From: a virus
DNA length: 64,000 bases
IMG/VR virus record: IMGVR_UViG_3300046492_000237
Span: 28,690-92,689 of that record
Reading direction: 5' to 3' (one strand)
In this document: piece after piece, positions 25,327 to 33,676 of the stretch
Numbering within the stretch: position 1 is the stretch's first letter
Layout: each line of letters starts with the position of its first letter
Program-made: the position numbers and the translations under genes
The notes under the pieces: model-generated
What the model was told of the DNA's origin: nothing
Database searches by the model: none
The model's input: the letters and a program-made list of their open reading frames with translations, nothing else

Positions 25327-25542
25327 ATGAAAGACAGTATCTTGAAGGCGTATCAAGAAGAACGCGACACCTTGAAGGCTGGGTCTCCACCGCTGACAGC
25401 GCACGATCATACCGTTGCTGTCATTGCCGCGTTGTATTCCGAGAATGACCTGCGACAGGCCGCCGCAATGCGTGGCGCGTATGAGCGCAAGCAGCGCCGT
25501 GAAGGTCTTGCAGCCAAGCGCAAAGGGAAGGCTGTCAAATGA
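25327..25542 (+). CDS. small basic protein, unknown
   Basis: 71 residues, helical, Lys/Arg-rich C-terminus (ERKQRREGLAAKRKGKAVK). RBS AAGGAAG. Overlaps the next gene by 4 bp. No family recognised; its place in the replication operon and basic tail suggest nucleic-acid contact. Confidence 0.65.
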   Translation: MKDSILKAYQEERDTLKAGSPPLTAHDHTVAVIAALYSENDLRQAAAMRGAYERKQRREGLAAKRKGKAVK

Positions 25543-25868
25543 GCCCGGTTATCCTTTGTCCACGGGTTGAAGGCTACGAAACCCTCGAAAGCGTGCTCGA
25601 TGCCGCGTATGCGCAAGCTGCGCATGGAAAGGGAAAAGAACGCCACGCCAATAACCTGCCGTTTCACAAACAGCGCATGCAGTCGATCAGCGATCTTCTC
25701 GATTCCGATGAAGGCATGGCTTATCAGGTCATCAAGAAAATGACCGAGGGCCTGCAGTTCACAGATCCGGCCGCGCGCGAGAAAGAATTGCTCGGCGCCA
25801 TCGTCTACATCGCCGGTATCGTCGTCCGCCAGCGTCAGTCTTTGGCGGGCACACCCGATGGCCAGTGA
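25539..25868 (+). CDS. replication-operon protein of unknown function
   Basis: 109 residues, mostly helical (SISDLLDSDEGMAYQVIKKM; ELLGAIVYIAGIVVRQRQSL). Starts in the 3' end of its neighbour and overlaps the VRR-NUC gene by 11 bp, so it is translated with the nuclease. Family not recognised. Confidence 0.7.
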   Translation: MSPVILCPRVEGYETLESVLDAAYAQAAHGKGKERHANNLPFHKQRMQSISDLLDSDEGMAYQVIKKMTEGLQFTDPAAREKELLGAIVYIAGIVVRQRQSLAGTPDGQ

Positions 25869-26304
25869 AGGCGTAATCCAGAAAGAGATAATCGGCGCTC
25901 TCGGCTTCTTTTCTCGCTTATTTCGCCTGAATGGCGGCAAAGCTTGGATGTCGAACCTCGGTCCCAAGGGCGTCGTAACGCTCGCCGATGGCTCCAAGCT
26001 GATCAAAGCGCCGCGCCCGGTCGGGCTCGGCTTCACCATGACCAACGGTGACAGCGTTCCGGGGCAGAGCGACCTTGGCGGCTGGACCAAGGTGACCATA
26101 ACGCCGGAGATGGTTGGCAAAGACATTGCCGTTTTTACCGCCATTGAAACCAAGCGTTCGAAGGGTGGAAAGGCATCCGACGACCAGCTCAATTTCGTTG
26201 ACCAAGTGCAGCGCCAAGGCGGTATTGCGGGCATTGCCAACAGCGTCGACGCCGCTCGAAAAATTATTGAGCAATGGGCTAGCAAAATCGGCGCTATTTT
26301 GTAG
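25858..26304 (+). CDS. VRR-NUC domain nuclease
   Basis: 148 residues. SDLGGW (catalytic Asp region), VFTAIETKR (E-x-K) and ASDDQLNFVDQVQRQGGIAG fit the VRR-NUC form of the PD-(D/E)xK fold. These are structure-specific or Holliday-junction-type nucleases, here probably resolving replication or recombination intermediates. Directly precedes the structured leader of the primase gene. Confidence 0.85.
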   Translation: MASEGVIQKEIIGALGFFSRLFRLNGGKAWMSNLGPKGVVTLADGSKLIKAPRPVGLGFTMTNGDSVPGQSDLGGWTKVTITPEMVGKDIAVFTAIETKRSKGGKASDDQLNFVDQVQRQGGIAGIANSVDAARKIIEQWASKIGAIL

Positions 26305-26328
26305 TATCATCGCGGCGTTTCCTATTGC

Positions 26329-26475
26329 TTAAAGTGTTGTGGCCCGGGCTTGGGCCGTGTTGTTGTGGGCTAGGGTCCGGTTAGCTCCCGAACTCGAAAA
26401 GCGCATCCTGATGGCGCCGCCCATTTTTTTTATCAGTCAGACTTCAGGGGTCAGGATGAACACTTTAATGGGCGG
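26329..26475 (+). ncRNA. structured leader RNA of the primase gene (candidate attenuator or regulatory RNA)
   Basis: The 180-bp gap before the primase folds extensively. TTAAAGTGTT (26329-26338) pairs with AACACTTTAA (26459-26468), 10 bp. CATCCTGA (26404-26411) pairs with TCAGGATG (26451-26458), 8 bp, directly stacked on the first. GGCCC/GGGCC (26341-26356) and GGGCTA/TAGCTC (26367-26387) are inner hairpins. CCGCCCATT (26417-26425) pairs with AATGGGCGG (26467-26475), which reaches into the primase RBS; this would be a pseudoknot or a competing fold. A run of eight T follows at 26424. The control role is inference. Confidence 0.6.
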
Positions 26476-26484
26476 GGACATTCA

Positions 26485-29364
26485 ATGAATGACCACGCGG
26501 CAATCAACAAGTTCCTAGAAGCGATGGCGGAACAAGACATCGTTCCGAGCCAGAACCTTAATTTCGAAGGGAAGCTTGAGCGTTTCCACGTTCAGGGTGA
26601 TGCTCTCGGCAGCCGTAATGGCTGGGCTATCCTTCACATTGACAATGCACCAGCTGGTCAGTTCGGTTGCAACAAGCGTTACGGCGATCATAAGTTCTCT
26701 TGGAGCGCGGGCATCAGTGCCACTCCGATGACTGAAGCCGAAAAGAAAAAACAGCGCGAGGACTGGGCAAGGCAGAAGGCCGAAACCGAGAAGCGCCGAG
26801 CTGCCGAGCGTGATGCTGCCGCTGTTCGAGCGCAGTCAGTCTGGGACGCCAGCGTCCCAGCCACTGATGATCATCCCTATCTCGTTCGCAAAGGCGTCAA
26901 GGCGCACGGCCTGCGCGTGGGCAAATGGGAATTCATCAATTCGGATACAGGTGAAGTCACCTGCCTGACTGATCAGGCGCTGCTGGTTCCGCTTTGCGAC
27001 AAGACCCGTAAGGTTCACAGCCTGCAGGGTATTTTCCCCGGGAAGATCCTTGGCCGTGGCGATGGCGCGCGCGACAAGGACTATCTGAAATTCGGCGCCA
27101 AGGTTGGCATGTTCCACGCCATCGGCAAACCGCAGATGGTCGACGGCAACCCGGTCTTCGTTATCTGCGAAGGCTATGCCACCGGCGCATCCATCCATGA
27201 AGAAACCAGTCATCTGGTGCTGGTCACTTTCGATGTGACCAACCTGCTCACGGTTGCCAAGGCAATCCGTGACAGCAAACCAGATGCGATCATCGTGTTT
27301 GCCGTCGATAACGATGTCTGGACCAAAAAGCCAGTCGAAAACCCGGGCGTCCATTACGCAACGATCGCGGCCAAAGCCGTTGGCGGCCTGCTGGCCATTC
27401 CGCCATTCGTCCATGCCGACGGGACCCAAGATGCGGCCGGCAAGTGGTCTGGCCCTACTGACTTCAATGATTTGCAGGTGCGTGACGGGGCTGGCGCGAT
27501 AAAGGCCATCTTCGACGACGTCATTGCAAACCGTAACCTGTCGCCAGAGCCAGAGCCTGAGTCGCCGATGCCTTGGGAGGACGGGCCTCCCGACTACCTC
27601 ACCGAAGACATCCCGCCATCGTCGATGGATGATTCAAACAGTGGCGCGTCATCTCCACCGGTAGAGCCACCGGCGGCCACCGGCGGCGGCCCAAAAGACC
27701 CGATCGTTCCTGCTGACAAGGATGAAGACGATCTGGTTAAGAACGCCCACTTCACGATCCTCGGCTATGACGGACAGACCTATTTCCTGTTCCAGCACGA
27801 AAAGAAACAGGTGCTGGAGATCACCAAAAAGGACCTGAGCGATGTTGGCCTGATCGAGCTGGCCGACCTCTACTGGTGGGAGATGAATTTCGGCAACGGC
27901 AACGGCGGGATCGACAAGAAGGCCGTTGCTCAGTGGCTGTTCCGCACGGCGAACGGTCGCGGTATCTACGATCCTTCGCGGATCCGTGGGCGTGGTGCAT
28001 GGGCTGATAAAGGGCGCGCGGTGTTCCACCACGGCTCCTACCTGACCGTAAATGGCGAGCACACCGACATAACAGCCATCAAATCAGCCTACGTCTACCC
28101 GATGGCGCGCGAACTGCCGCAGCCGTCAGAGACGCCGCTGACCGATGCGGAAGGCGACCATCTCGTCGGCGTTGCCGATATGGTCCGCTGGAACATGCCG
28201 GGCAGCGCGGCGCTGATGGCCGGCTTCGTGATGCTGGCTCCGATCTGCGGTGCGCTGACATGGCGTCCCCACATCTGGCTGACAGGCGTGGCCGGCTCTG
28301 GCAAGTCAACCGTTCAGAACAAGTTCTGCGCGGCCCTGCTGCGCGGTGTTGGCCAGTACTACTCTGGCGACAGCACCGAGGCCGGTATCCGTCAGGATCT
28401 CAAGGCAGACGCGCTGCCGGTGCTTATCGATGAGGCTGAGTCGAACAACGAACGCGACAAGCAGCGGATCGAGAACGTCATCGGCCTGATCCGGAAAACC
28501 TCGACCGAGTCGCAGATGCACACGGCCAAGGGCACCGTTTCCGGAAACAGCCAGCACTTCCAAATCCGGTCGATGTTCTGTCTGGCCTCGATCAACGTCA
28601 ACCTGCCGACCAAGGCCGATATCGACCGCCTGACCATTCTTTCGATCAAGAAAGCCAAAGAGGGTGACGTCGACAACTGGCCTGAGCTCGAGGCTGAGCT
28701 GAACAAGATCGATCAGGACGAAACCATGTCCAGCCGGCTGCTGGCGCGCGCGCTGAAGCTGATGCCGGTCATCCTCGACTCGGTGAAGGTGTTCCGCAAG
28801 GCTGCCGCCATCCACTTCAAGGATCAGCGCTACGGTGACCAGTTCGGCACCCTGTTGGCGGGCTGCTGGTGCCTGATGAAAAGCTACGTGCCGCAGGAAT
28901 ATGAGGCACTGGCCATGATCAAGGGCTACAACTGGCAGGAGCACACTGAGGATCAGGATCAGGACGACTCGGCCAAGGCGCTTGAGGCGCTGCTGAGCGC
29001 GAAGATTCGTCTTCCGGGTAATCTGGGTGACCTCACGGTCTACGAGCTGATACGCGAGTCGACAACGTCGTTCCGCCACGGTAGTGGCGTTGACATGGAC
29101 GTGGCTGACCAAACACTGCGCCGTCACGGGATCCTCGTTGAGAGCGGGCGCCTGTTGTTCGGCACCGGCGTGAGCAACCTCAAAGAGCTGATCGCCAAGA
29201 TGCCCGCCATCACCAACTTGCGCGACCAGCTGCTGCGCGTGAAGGACGCCGATCGAGTGGGCACGAAGAGCTTCAACGGCACCAAGTCAAAATGCGTGTC
29301 CATCCCGTTGGTGCCGATCCTCGGCGAAGCGGTAAAAGAGGAGGACGACGGCAAACCGTTCTGA
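26485..29364 (+). CDS. bifunctional primase-helicase (TOPRIM plus DUF927-like ATPase)
   Basis: 959 residues. The N-terminal half has DnaG-like/TOPRIM features: FVICEGYATGASI (Glu, about 225) and IIVFAVDND (Asp pair, about 270). The C-terminal half is a helicase-like ATPase with Walker A TGVAGSGKST (about 600) and LPVLIDEAES (Walker B). The layout resembles plasmid and phage P4-type replication proteins that prime and unwind at their own origin. It could be the protein that recognises the GGTTACC repeats at 44.3-44.8 kb (inference). Strong RBS GGGCGGGG. Confidence 0.9.
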   Translation: MNDHAAINKFLEAMAEQDIVPSQNLNFEGKLERFHVQGDALGSRNGWAILHIDNAPAGQFGCNKRYGDHKFSWSAGISATPMTEAEKKKQREDWARQKAETEKRRAAERDAAAVRAQSVWDASVPATDDHPYLVRKGVKAHGLRVGKWEFINSDTGEVTCLTDQALLVPLCDKTRKVHSLQGIFPGKILGRGDGARDKDYLKFGAKVGMFHAIGKPQMVDGNPVFVICEGYATGASIHEETSHLVLVTFDVTNLLTVAKAIRDSKPDAIIVFAVDNDVWTKKPVENPGVHYATIAAKAVGGLLAIPPFVHADGTQDAAGKWSGPTDFNDLQVRDGAGAIKAIFDDVIANRNLSPEPEPESPMPWEDGPPDYLTEDIPPSSMDDSNSGASSPPVEPPAATGGGPKDPIVPADKDEDDLVKNAHFTILGYDGQTYFLFQHEKKQVLEITKKDLSDVGLIELADLYWWEMNFGNGNGGIDKKAVAQWLFRTANGRGIYDPSRIRGRGAWADKGRAVFHHGSYLTVNGEHTDITAIKSAYVYPMARELPQPSETPLTDAEGDHLVGVADMVRWNMPGSAALMAGFVMLAPICGALTWRPHIWLTGVAGSGKSTVQNKFCAALLRGVGQYYSGDSTEAGIRQDLKADALPVLIDEAESNNERDKQRIENVIGLIRKTSTESQMHTAKGTVSGNSQHFQIRSMFCLASINVNLPTKADIDRLTILSIKKAKEGDVDNWPELEAELNKIDQDETMSSRLLARALKLMPVILDSVKVFRKAAAIHFKDQRYGDQFGTLLAGCWCLMKSYVPQEYEALAMIKGYNWQEHTEDQDQDDSAKALEALLSAKIRLPGNLGDLTVYELIRESTTSFRHGSGVDMDVADQTLRRHGILVESGRLLFGTGVSNLKELIAKMPAITNLRDQLLRVKDADRVGTKSFNGTKSKCVSIPLVPILGEAVKEEDDGKPF

Positions 29365-29379
29365 TAGCCGTAAACGACA

Positions 29380-29403
29380 AAGCCCGCAGACGCGGGCTTT
29401 TTT
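29380..29403 (+). terminator. intrinsic terminator between converging operons
   Basis: AAGCCCGC and GCGGGCTT form an 8-bp stem with a 4-base loop, then TTTTTT on the + strand. On the - strand the same stem is followed by a broken T-run (TTTGTCGTTT), so it may also stop the leftward operon, at lower efficiency. Confidence 0.9.
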
Positions 29404-29414
29404 GTGGGATGGAT

Positions 29415-29630
29415 TCAGTCTGGCTTGATCGGTCGACCCAGAATACCGAAGTCAGCCCAGAGTGCTTCACGCTCTCCGCAGTGTGTGCATTCACGGATTT
29501 TCATGCTGATGTATCGAACCCAGATGTGTTTCTCGGTGCAGGGCGCACCGTTCGGGCGCCACTCCCAGATATCCGTGTTTGGGATCTCGGCCACGGTGCC
29601 GGGCGTCCATTTGTCTGCTTTGACTCGCAT
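29415..29630 (-). CDS. small protein with CxxC, unknown
   Basis: 71 residues from ATG at 29630 (an in-frame ATG lies four codons upstream). MKIRECTHCGEREALW holds one CxxC pair, too few for a full zinc ribbon in a monomer. Last gene of the leftward array, after a terminator whose T-run ends at its translation start region, so its expression probably depends on read-through or antitermination. Confidence 0.6.
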   Translation of the reverse strand: MRVKADKWTPGTVAEIPNTDIWEWRPNGAPCTEKHIWVRYISMKIRECTHCGEREALWADFGILGRPIKPD

Positions 29631-29642
29631 TGCGTACCCCAT

Positions 29643-29666
29643 AAAAAAGCCCGGCACTGGCCGGGC
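29643..29666 (-). terminator. intrinsic terminator inside the leftward array
   Basis: On the - strand GCCCGGC and GCCGGGC form a 7-bp stem with a 4-base loop, then TTTTTTATG. It lies between the 94-residue gene and the last gene. Confidence 0.85.
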
Positions 29667-29682
29667 GGTCTGCAGGTCGGTG

Positions 29683-29967
29683 TTACGGGATCCAGACCTG
29701 CCAAGTGAAGTCGGTCCAGTCGGCGTGCTCGACGAGGGCCTTTTCCAGTTCGGCTTTGGCGAAGGCCGCTGCCGACCAATATGGCATCACGCTGGTGTCC
29801 ATGCTCAGGCGGATCACCGGGCGCTGCGTGGCGCCGGGCTCGAACGGCAGATCGATGATCAGACGGACATTCCATCGGCGCTGTGCGTTGGTGAAGGTGC
29901 GAGGCCCAACAAATACGCCAACGCCCTGCTTGTGCTTGCTATGGACAAAGTTACTCAGGAGCCTCAT
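29683..29967 (-). CDS. unknown protein of the leftward array
   Basis: 94 residues. ATG at 29967 has AGGAGG six bases upstream and overlaps the previous stop (ATGA). FTNAQRRWNVRLIIDLPFEP and AAAFAKAELEKALVEHADWT suggest an alpha/beta fold. No family recognised. Confidence 0.7.
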   Translation of the reverse strand: MRLLSNFVHSKHKQGVGVFVGPRTFTNAQRRWNVRLIIDLPFEPGATQRPVIRLSMDTSVMPYWSAAAFAKAELEKALVEHADWTDFTWQVWIP

Positions 29968-30137
29968 GCGGCCTCCTGACTGAAGGACCGGGCTTCCTGC
30001 CATGTTTCCCAGCGCACCTGCACTCCACGATTGGAGTAGCGGCCACGCCCGTTGATATGCAGACGCGTGACTCGGGCAATCAGGTCTACGCCGTATTTGC
30101 GGCAATACCACTGTTCAAAAAGTTCGCGCTCGGTCAT
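29964..30137 (-). CDS. small protein of the leftward array (57 aa)
   Basis: 57 residues beginning MTERELFEQWYCRKYG and ending in QEARSFSQEAA. Its ATG overlaps the previous stop and its TGA overlaps the next ATG, which supports it strongly although short. The MTERELFExW start is common in small phage proteins of unknown function. Confidence 0.7.
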   Translation of the reverse strand: MTERELFEQWYCRKYGVDLIARVTRLHINGRGRYSNRGVQVRWETWQEARSFSQEAA

Positions 30138-30379
30138 TTGTGTGGCGGTCCTAAAATTACTTCAACCTTGACCATGGCGGCCCGGACTCGCGCCCGGCTT
30201 GCGGCCGCGTCGATCTTGTTCTGCGCTTCAGCTCGAGCCCAAAATTGTTCCATCTGGACGAACCGATCTTCATGGGACGATTGAGCTGGTGCCGAGGTAT
30301 TTGCTCGTTTGGAGATATCCCGGTCCATCTGCCGGGCTTGCGGGCTGTCCGCGTATTCGATTGCTTCGCTCATGCTCAT
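30134..30379 (-). CDS. small helical protein, unknown
   Basis: 81 residues, charged and mostly helical (DRFVQMEQFWARAEAQNKID). Overlaps both neighbours by 4 bp. No domain recognised. Confidence 0.7.
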   Translation of the reverse strand: MSMSEAIEYADSPQARQMDRDISKRANTSAPAQSSHEDRFVQMEQFWARAEAQNKIDAAASRARVRAAMVKVEVILGPPHK

Positions 30380-30912
30380 TTGCTCAGTTCGATATCGGCA
30401 TCATTCCAGCCGGCCATCCACCACCCGCGAAGTACTCGGTCAAGACCGGATGGCGGTGAATTGTTCGCATTGCAGGCTCGAGCCTGCTTGCCTTCGGCGT
30501 AGGCGTCTTCTGGCTTGACCTTAACGTCACATGGCCCGGTCAGTGCAATCTCGATCCGGCGTAGAGTGACCGCTTCGGCCACTTCCAGACGAAAGGAGTC
30601 GGTCACCCTGATCGACTTCCCATGCCCGGCGATGCGCAACCACCCACCACCACCCTCCGCCCGGGCAGCTTGCGTGTAGCTCATCATCAGTGAGCGTTTC
30701 ACCAAAAGGCCGGGCGAGCAGCAGACAAAGTCAGCGGCGAACTCAGCGGCGAGGAGGCGAATCGTCATTCGAGCATGCAGATAAAGCGATCGCCCATCGA
30801 TCAGATCCGCCATGACGATGCGATCGTCTGCACGGAACCACTTGACGCTGTCGATTGAGAACTGGGTGATGGTGTCGCCGAGCCGGGCCTTTAGAGCCCT
30901 GCGCGCCGCCAT
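30376..30912 (-). CDS. unknown protein of the leftward array
   Basis: 178 residues. The N-terminal half is beta-rich (DRIVMADLIDGRSLYLHARM). The C-terminal segment RVLRGWWMAGWNDADIEL, with an upstream AYAEGKQARACN, resembles the small zinc-free 'GxxAGW' ends of phage ribosome-modulation-like proteins, but this is weak. Shares one base with its upstream neighbour. Confidence 0.65.
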   Translation of the reverse strand: MAARRALKARLGDTITQFSIDSVKWFRADDRIVMADLIDGRSLYLHARMTIRLLAAEFAADFVCCSPGLLVKRSLMMSYTQAARAEGGGGWLRIAGHGKSIRVTDSFRLEVAEAVTLRRIEIALTGPCDVKVKPEDAYAEGKQARACNANNSPPSGLDRVLRGWWMAGWNDADIELSK

Positions 30913-31445
30913 TAGAGGTCATGCCCGATGGCGATCGGCTGCATGCGTTTTGCGAAGTCTTCTGGCTCACGGAAAAACAGCTTTCCACTGGCGATATCGC
31001 GGTACGCCCGACCAACCAGCCCCTTGGCCTGACCTGCACCGGTAATGGTGCCCAACACGGCATATTCACCGCCCTTGCTAACGCTGGTGAAGCGCTCAAC
31101 GCCTTGCAGGGCATCACGCTCGGCGGTCACCTTGGTCAGTGCCGCCAATGCCCACGCCATGAGGCCTGACTGATCAACTGGGCGCACGTTGCGGGCATTG
31201 CCGACCAGCCAGCTTTGCAGCTCAGCAGCTTCGGCGCTGTCGCGCTTGCGGGCTGCAATGGTGGCCTCATCGACCAGTTGATCCGGCGCCGCGGCGACCA
31301 TCTTGGCGAAGTTGCTCGCCATGTTTTCGCGGTTTCGGGCTTGGGTCTGGCAGCACTGCGGCTCGATCAAGCCAACAAATGGCGCGTTGGCCATCTCCGG
31401 AGTGGCGGTCGTTGGCAGCATTTTCCAGTGAATAGGCTTTTCCAT
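30912..31445 (-). CDS. unknown protein with a DUF1653-like C-terminal part
   Basis: 177 residues from ATG at 31445 with AGGGG upstream. The N-terminal part contains ANAPFVGLIEPQCCQTQARN and a helical stretch. The C-terminal 55 residues (KGGEYAVLGTITGAGQAKGL, YRDIASGKLFFREPEDFAKR) resemble the short beta fold of DUF1653-type domains; this likeness is tentative. Confidence 0.65.
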   Translation of the reverse strand: MEKPIHWKMLPTTATPEMANAPFVGLIEPQCCQTQARNRENMASNFAKMVAAAPDQLVDEATIAARKRDSAEAAELQSWLVGNARNVRPVDQSGLMAWALAALTKVTAERDALQGVERFTSVSKGGEYAVLGTITGAGQAKGLVGRAYRDIASGKLFFREPEDFAKRMQPIAIGHDL

Positions 31446-31459
31446 GGTTTTCCCCTTTT

Positions 31460-31576
31460 TTAGATCGATGAGTGAACGAAGGCGATACCGCAAACGACCA
31501 GAATCAGCAGCGCCGAGACCCAGAGATGGGCCTTTGTTATTTCCGCTTCGTGGTGCCGCTTAGTTTGGTTGCGCAT
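31460..31576 (-). CDS. 38-residue single-span membrane protein
   Basis: MRNQTKRHHEAEITKAHLWV is followed by one transmembrane helix (ALLILVVCGIAFV). AGGAG lies ten bases before the ATG. First gene after the promoter at 31607-31637. A basic cytoplasmic end and one helix fit small phage membrane peptides that alter the host envelope; function unknown. Confidence 0.6.
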   Translation of the reverse strand: MRNQTKRHHEAEITKAHLWVSALLILVVCGIAFVHSSI

Positions 31577-31606
31577 CGACTTCGCTCCTGCGTTTATGAT
31601 GCCCAA

Positions 31607-31637
31607 ATAATAACGCCGTTACTCATATTTGAGCAAC
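31607..31637 (-). promoter_or_regulatory. leftward promoter with palindromic operator
   Basis: On the - strand TTGCTC (31636-31631), an 18-base spacer and TATTAT (31612-31607). GTTACTCATATTTGAGCAAC (31618-31637) is the dispersed palindrome, extended by flanking GCC/GGC symmetry. The -35 box lies in one arm, so a bound protein would block RNA polymerase. Confidence 0.7.
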
Positions 31638-31667
31638 GGCGCATGTAGAACTGTTTGGAATATGCAA

Positions 31668-31859
31668 TTAGCTATTTTCGCAATCAACCTTATTAAAACC
31701 GGGTGGCAGCGGGATTGGGCTGTACTGCTTGGAAAGGATCATCTGACGCACCTTCTCACATCCGTCCATTGTCATGCTGGGTGGCAATTCGAGTTTCTGA
31801 GTCACTACGCATTTTTCAAGTGCAGCGTTGACGCAAGCGGCGAAAATCAGGCTGATCAT
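31668..31859 (-). CDS. small, possibly exported Cys protein
   Basis: 63 residues from ATG at 31859 with AAGGAAG upstream. The start (MISLIFAACVNAALEKCVV) looks like a short signal segment, and four cysteines could make disulfides outside the cytoplasm. No family named. Ends just before the promoter at 31.6 kb. Confidence 0.6.
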   Translation of the reverse strand: MISLIFAACVNAALEKCVVTQKLELPPSMTMDGCEKVRQMILSKQYSPIPLPPGFNKVDCENS

Positions 31860-31878
31860 GGGTTGGCTTCCTTGTTGA

Positions 31879-32493
31879 TTATGGGGCGTTGCAGGCGCCG
31901 CAGTTCGGGCAGGCACCATAGTTCTGTGATTCTGTAAGGAATCGACCGCACGGCTCGCAGCGGTAGGTATAACGGGTGCGCTTGCGTTTGAATCGCTTGA
32001 TACTGGATCCGCTCAGGGCTTCGGCGAGACTCAGCTTTCCTTGATGGACCAGACGCCGGGTTTTCGTCTCGATGTAGGCCACCGGCCAGATGATTTCGTT
32101 TTCACTCAGGTGGTTGGCGTGCTCGAGTGAAATGCGGTGCGCCTGCTCGAGCCTTGGAGATGTGCCGATTGGCCACCGCGCCCAGATCAGATCGTTGCCG
32201 TTCCACTCACCCTTGACTTGCACCACACACTGGCAGCCTTCGACCAGCATCGGCGCAGCCTCTTCGGCGCGCACATACTGGCAGTCGACGCCGAGGTGTG
32301 CGCGCTGGTCGATGTAGGCCTTCGGCCAAGGAATGTCATCGCCGCAGCGATCTTCGTGCAGCTTCTGCGCGCGATCGCGGGTGAATACCTCAGCCTTGTC
32401 CAGATCGGTGCAGTAACCGCCGCCCAGCGCCCAGAACATAAGGCCGTCGCCGGTATTGCCGTGCGGGCTCTGCAGGTAAAATTCGTCAATCAT
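31879..32493 (-). CDS. unknown protein with C-terminal zinc ribbon
   Basis: 204 residues. The C-terminus YRCEPCGRFL...YGACPNCGAC has two CxxC pairs, a rubredoxin-like zinc ribbon, after a basic stretch (KRFKRKRTR). The first part has two similar segments (IPWPKAYIDQRAH and IIWPVAYIETKTR), which suggests an internal duplication. May bind nucleic acid. Confidence 0.7.
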   Translation of the reverse strand: MIDEFYLQSPHGNTGDGLMFWALGGGYCTDLDKAEVFTRDRAQKLHEDRCGDDIPWPKAYIDQRAHLGVDCQYVRAEEAAPMLVEGCQCVVQVKGEWNGNDLIWARWPIGTSPRLEQAHRISLEHANHLSENEIIWPVAYIETKTRRLVHQGKLSLAEALSGSSIKRFKRKRTRYTYRCEPCGRFLTESQNYGACPNCGACNAP

Positions 32494-33251
32494 TGAGCCA
32501 CCTCAACGGGCGCCTGCTCGATCGCCGTACCCAGCGCCTTCATCGCCATAATCGCCTTGGCGGCGTGGTTGATCATGTAGAGGTTGCCGTAGACGCTTTC
32601 GCGCACTTTCTCAACGCTCTCGTTGTCGACTTCAGCCATGTGCAGGTCATCACCGACTTCCTGCACGAATATCATGGCGGCCTCGGTGTATTCGATATCC
32701 TCGGCCTCCTGCATCATGTCGTAGAGGTTCGTCCAGCTCAGGTCAACTTCGTGCTCGCGCATCGAGTCGACAAAGGCCATGACCGCAGCGTAGATCTCAC
32801 GGGACTGAAGGTCGGTGTTGTTGACCCACTCCGGCCACTTCTCCATTTCCTCATCAGACGAGATTTCAACGATCCGTGAGCAGGCGCCGCTAACCACCTG
32901 ATCGCGCCAGCGATCCTGATCGAACTCGACCTCTTTGCACTTCGAGTCCAGCTTGCTGTGGATGTAATACTGGACGTCGTTCCCCGCCAGAAACTCCATC
33001 CCGTAATGGCTGCCGACCACAAAGGACATGTTTTCGATATCACCGACGACGCTGATTCCGAAGCGGGTGATCAGGATGTCGAAGGCATAAAAGGTGCTGC
33101 GCGGATCCTTGCAGCGCCACGCCTCGACCAGCCCTGTCGAGATCTGGGTGTAGCGGTGGTCAAACAGGTTTTCAGCAGCGCGGGCCTTGTAGCGATCTTC
33201 GGTCGCCTTGCGTTCGGCGATGTATTCCGCATGTGATTTTTCAGTGTTCAT
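32490..33251 (-). CDS. unknown acidic protein of the leftward array
   Basis: 253 residues, start at 33251 overlapping the previous stop (TGATG). It has a beta-rich part (FGISVVGDIENMSFVVGSHY) and a helical acidic part. The pattern suits a globular cytoplasmic protein with no membrane segment; family not recognised. Confidence 0.75.
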   Translation of the reverse strand: MNTEKSHAEYIAERKATEDRYKARAAENLFDHRYTQISTGLVEAWRCKDPRSTFYAFDILITRFGISVVGDIENMSFVVGSHYGMEFLAGNDVQYYIHSKLDSKCKEVEFDQDRWRDQVVSGACSRIVEISSDEEMEKWPEWVNNTDLQSREIYAAVMAFVDSMREHEVDLSWTNLYDMMQEAEDIEYTEAAMIFVQEVGDDLHMAEVDNESVEKVRESVYGNLYMINHAAKAIMAMKALGTAIEQAPVEVAQ

Positions 33252-33676
33252 CAGCAATCCCAGTTCAGGCCTTCGTAATATTCTGGAGTACCGCAGTTCG
33301 TGTCTTCGATCGGCGCCTCACCGGCGGCGACCAGTTCATCGACCTTTTCCTTTGCCGCCTTGGCGGTGGCCAGTGCGTATTCGAGGTGCCGCAGATGGCG
33401 AACCTTGCGTTGCTGGAAGGAATGCAGCGCCTGCTTGCGATCGGCATAGCAGCGCTGAATCCGGGAAGGATCTTTGCTGACCTTGCGGCGCTGTTTCATC
33501 AGCCACTTCTCACCGAAAACATGCGCGTTATCAGCTTCGTATTTACTGGCCACGTACCAATAGAACGGCGTCTGACCGACCACCACGAACGTGTCGCAGA
33601 CCAGCGTGACGCCGTCCGGGCCGCCCTCGGCGCGATAGCGATAGTGGTCTGGTCCAATTTTCACTTTTGTATTCAT
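33251..33676 (-). CDS. unknown protein of the leftward array
   Basis: 141 residues from ATG at 33676 (ATGA overlap with the previous stop). A beta-rich start (GVTLVCDTFVVVGQTPFYWY) is followed by a long basic helix (QRRKVSKDPSRIQRC...RHLEYALATAKAAKEKVDEL). Function unknown. Confidence 0.7.
   Translation of the reverse strand: MNTKVKIGPDHYRYRAEGGPDGVTLVCDTFVVVGQTPFYWYVASKYEADNAHVFGEKWLMKQRRKVSKDPSRIQRCYADRKQALHSFQQRKVRHLRHLEYALATAKAAKEKVDELVAAGEAPIEDTNCGTPEYYEGLNWDC

Noticed and set aside
26329-26475. tRNA or tmRNA in the primase leader
   Set aside because: No T-loop consensus, no CCA-type acceptor stem and no anticodon arm could be placed on either strand.
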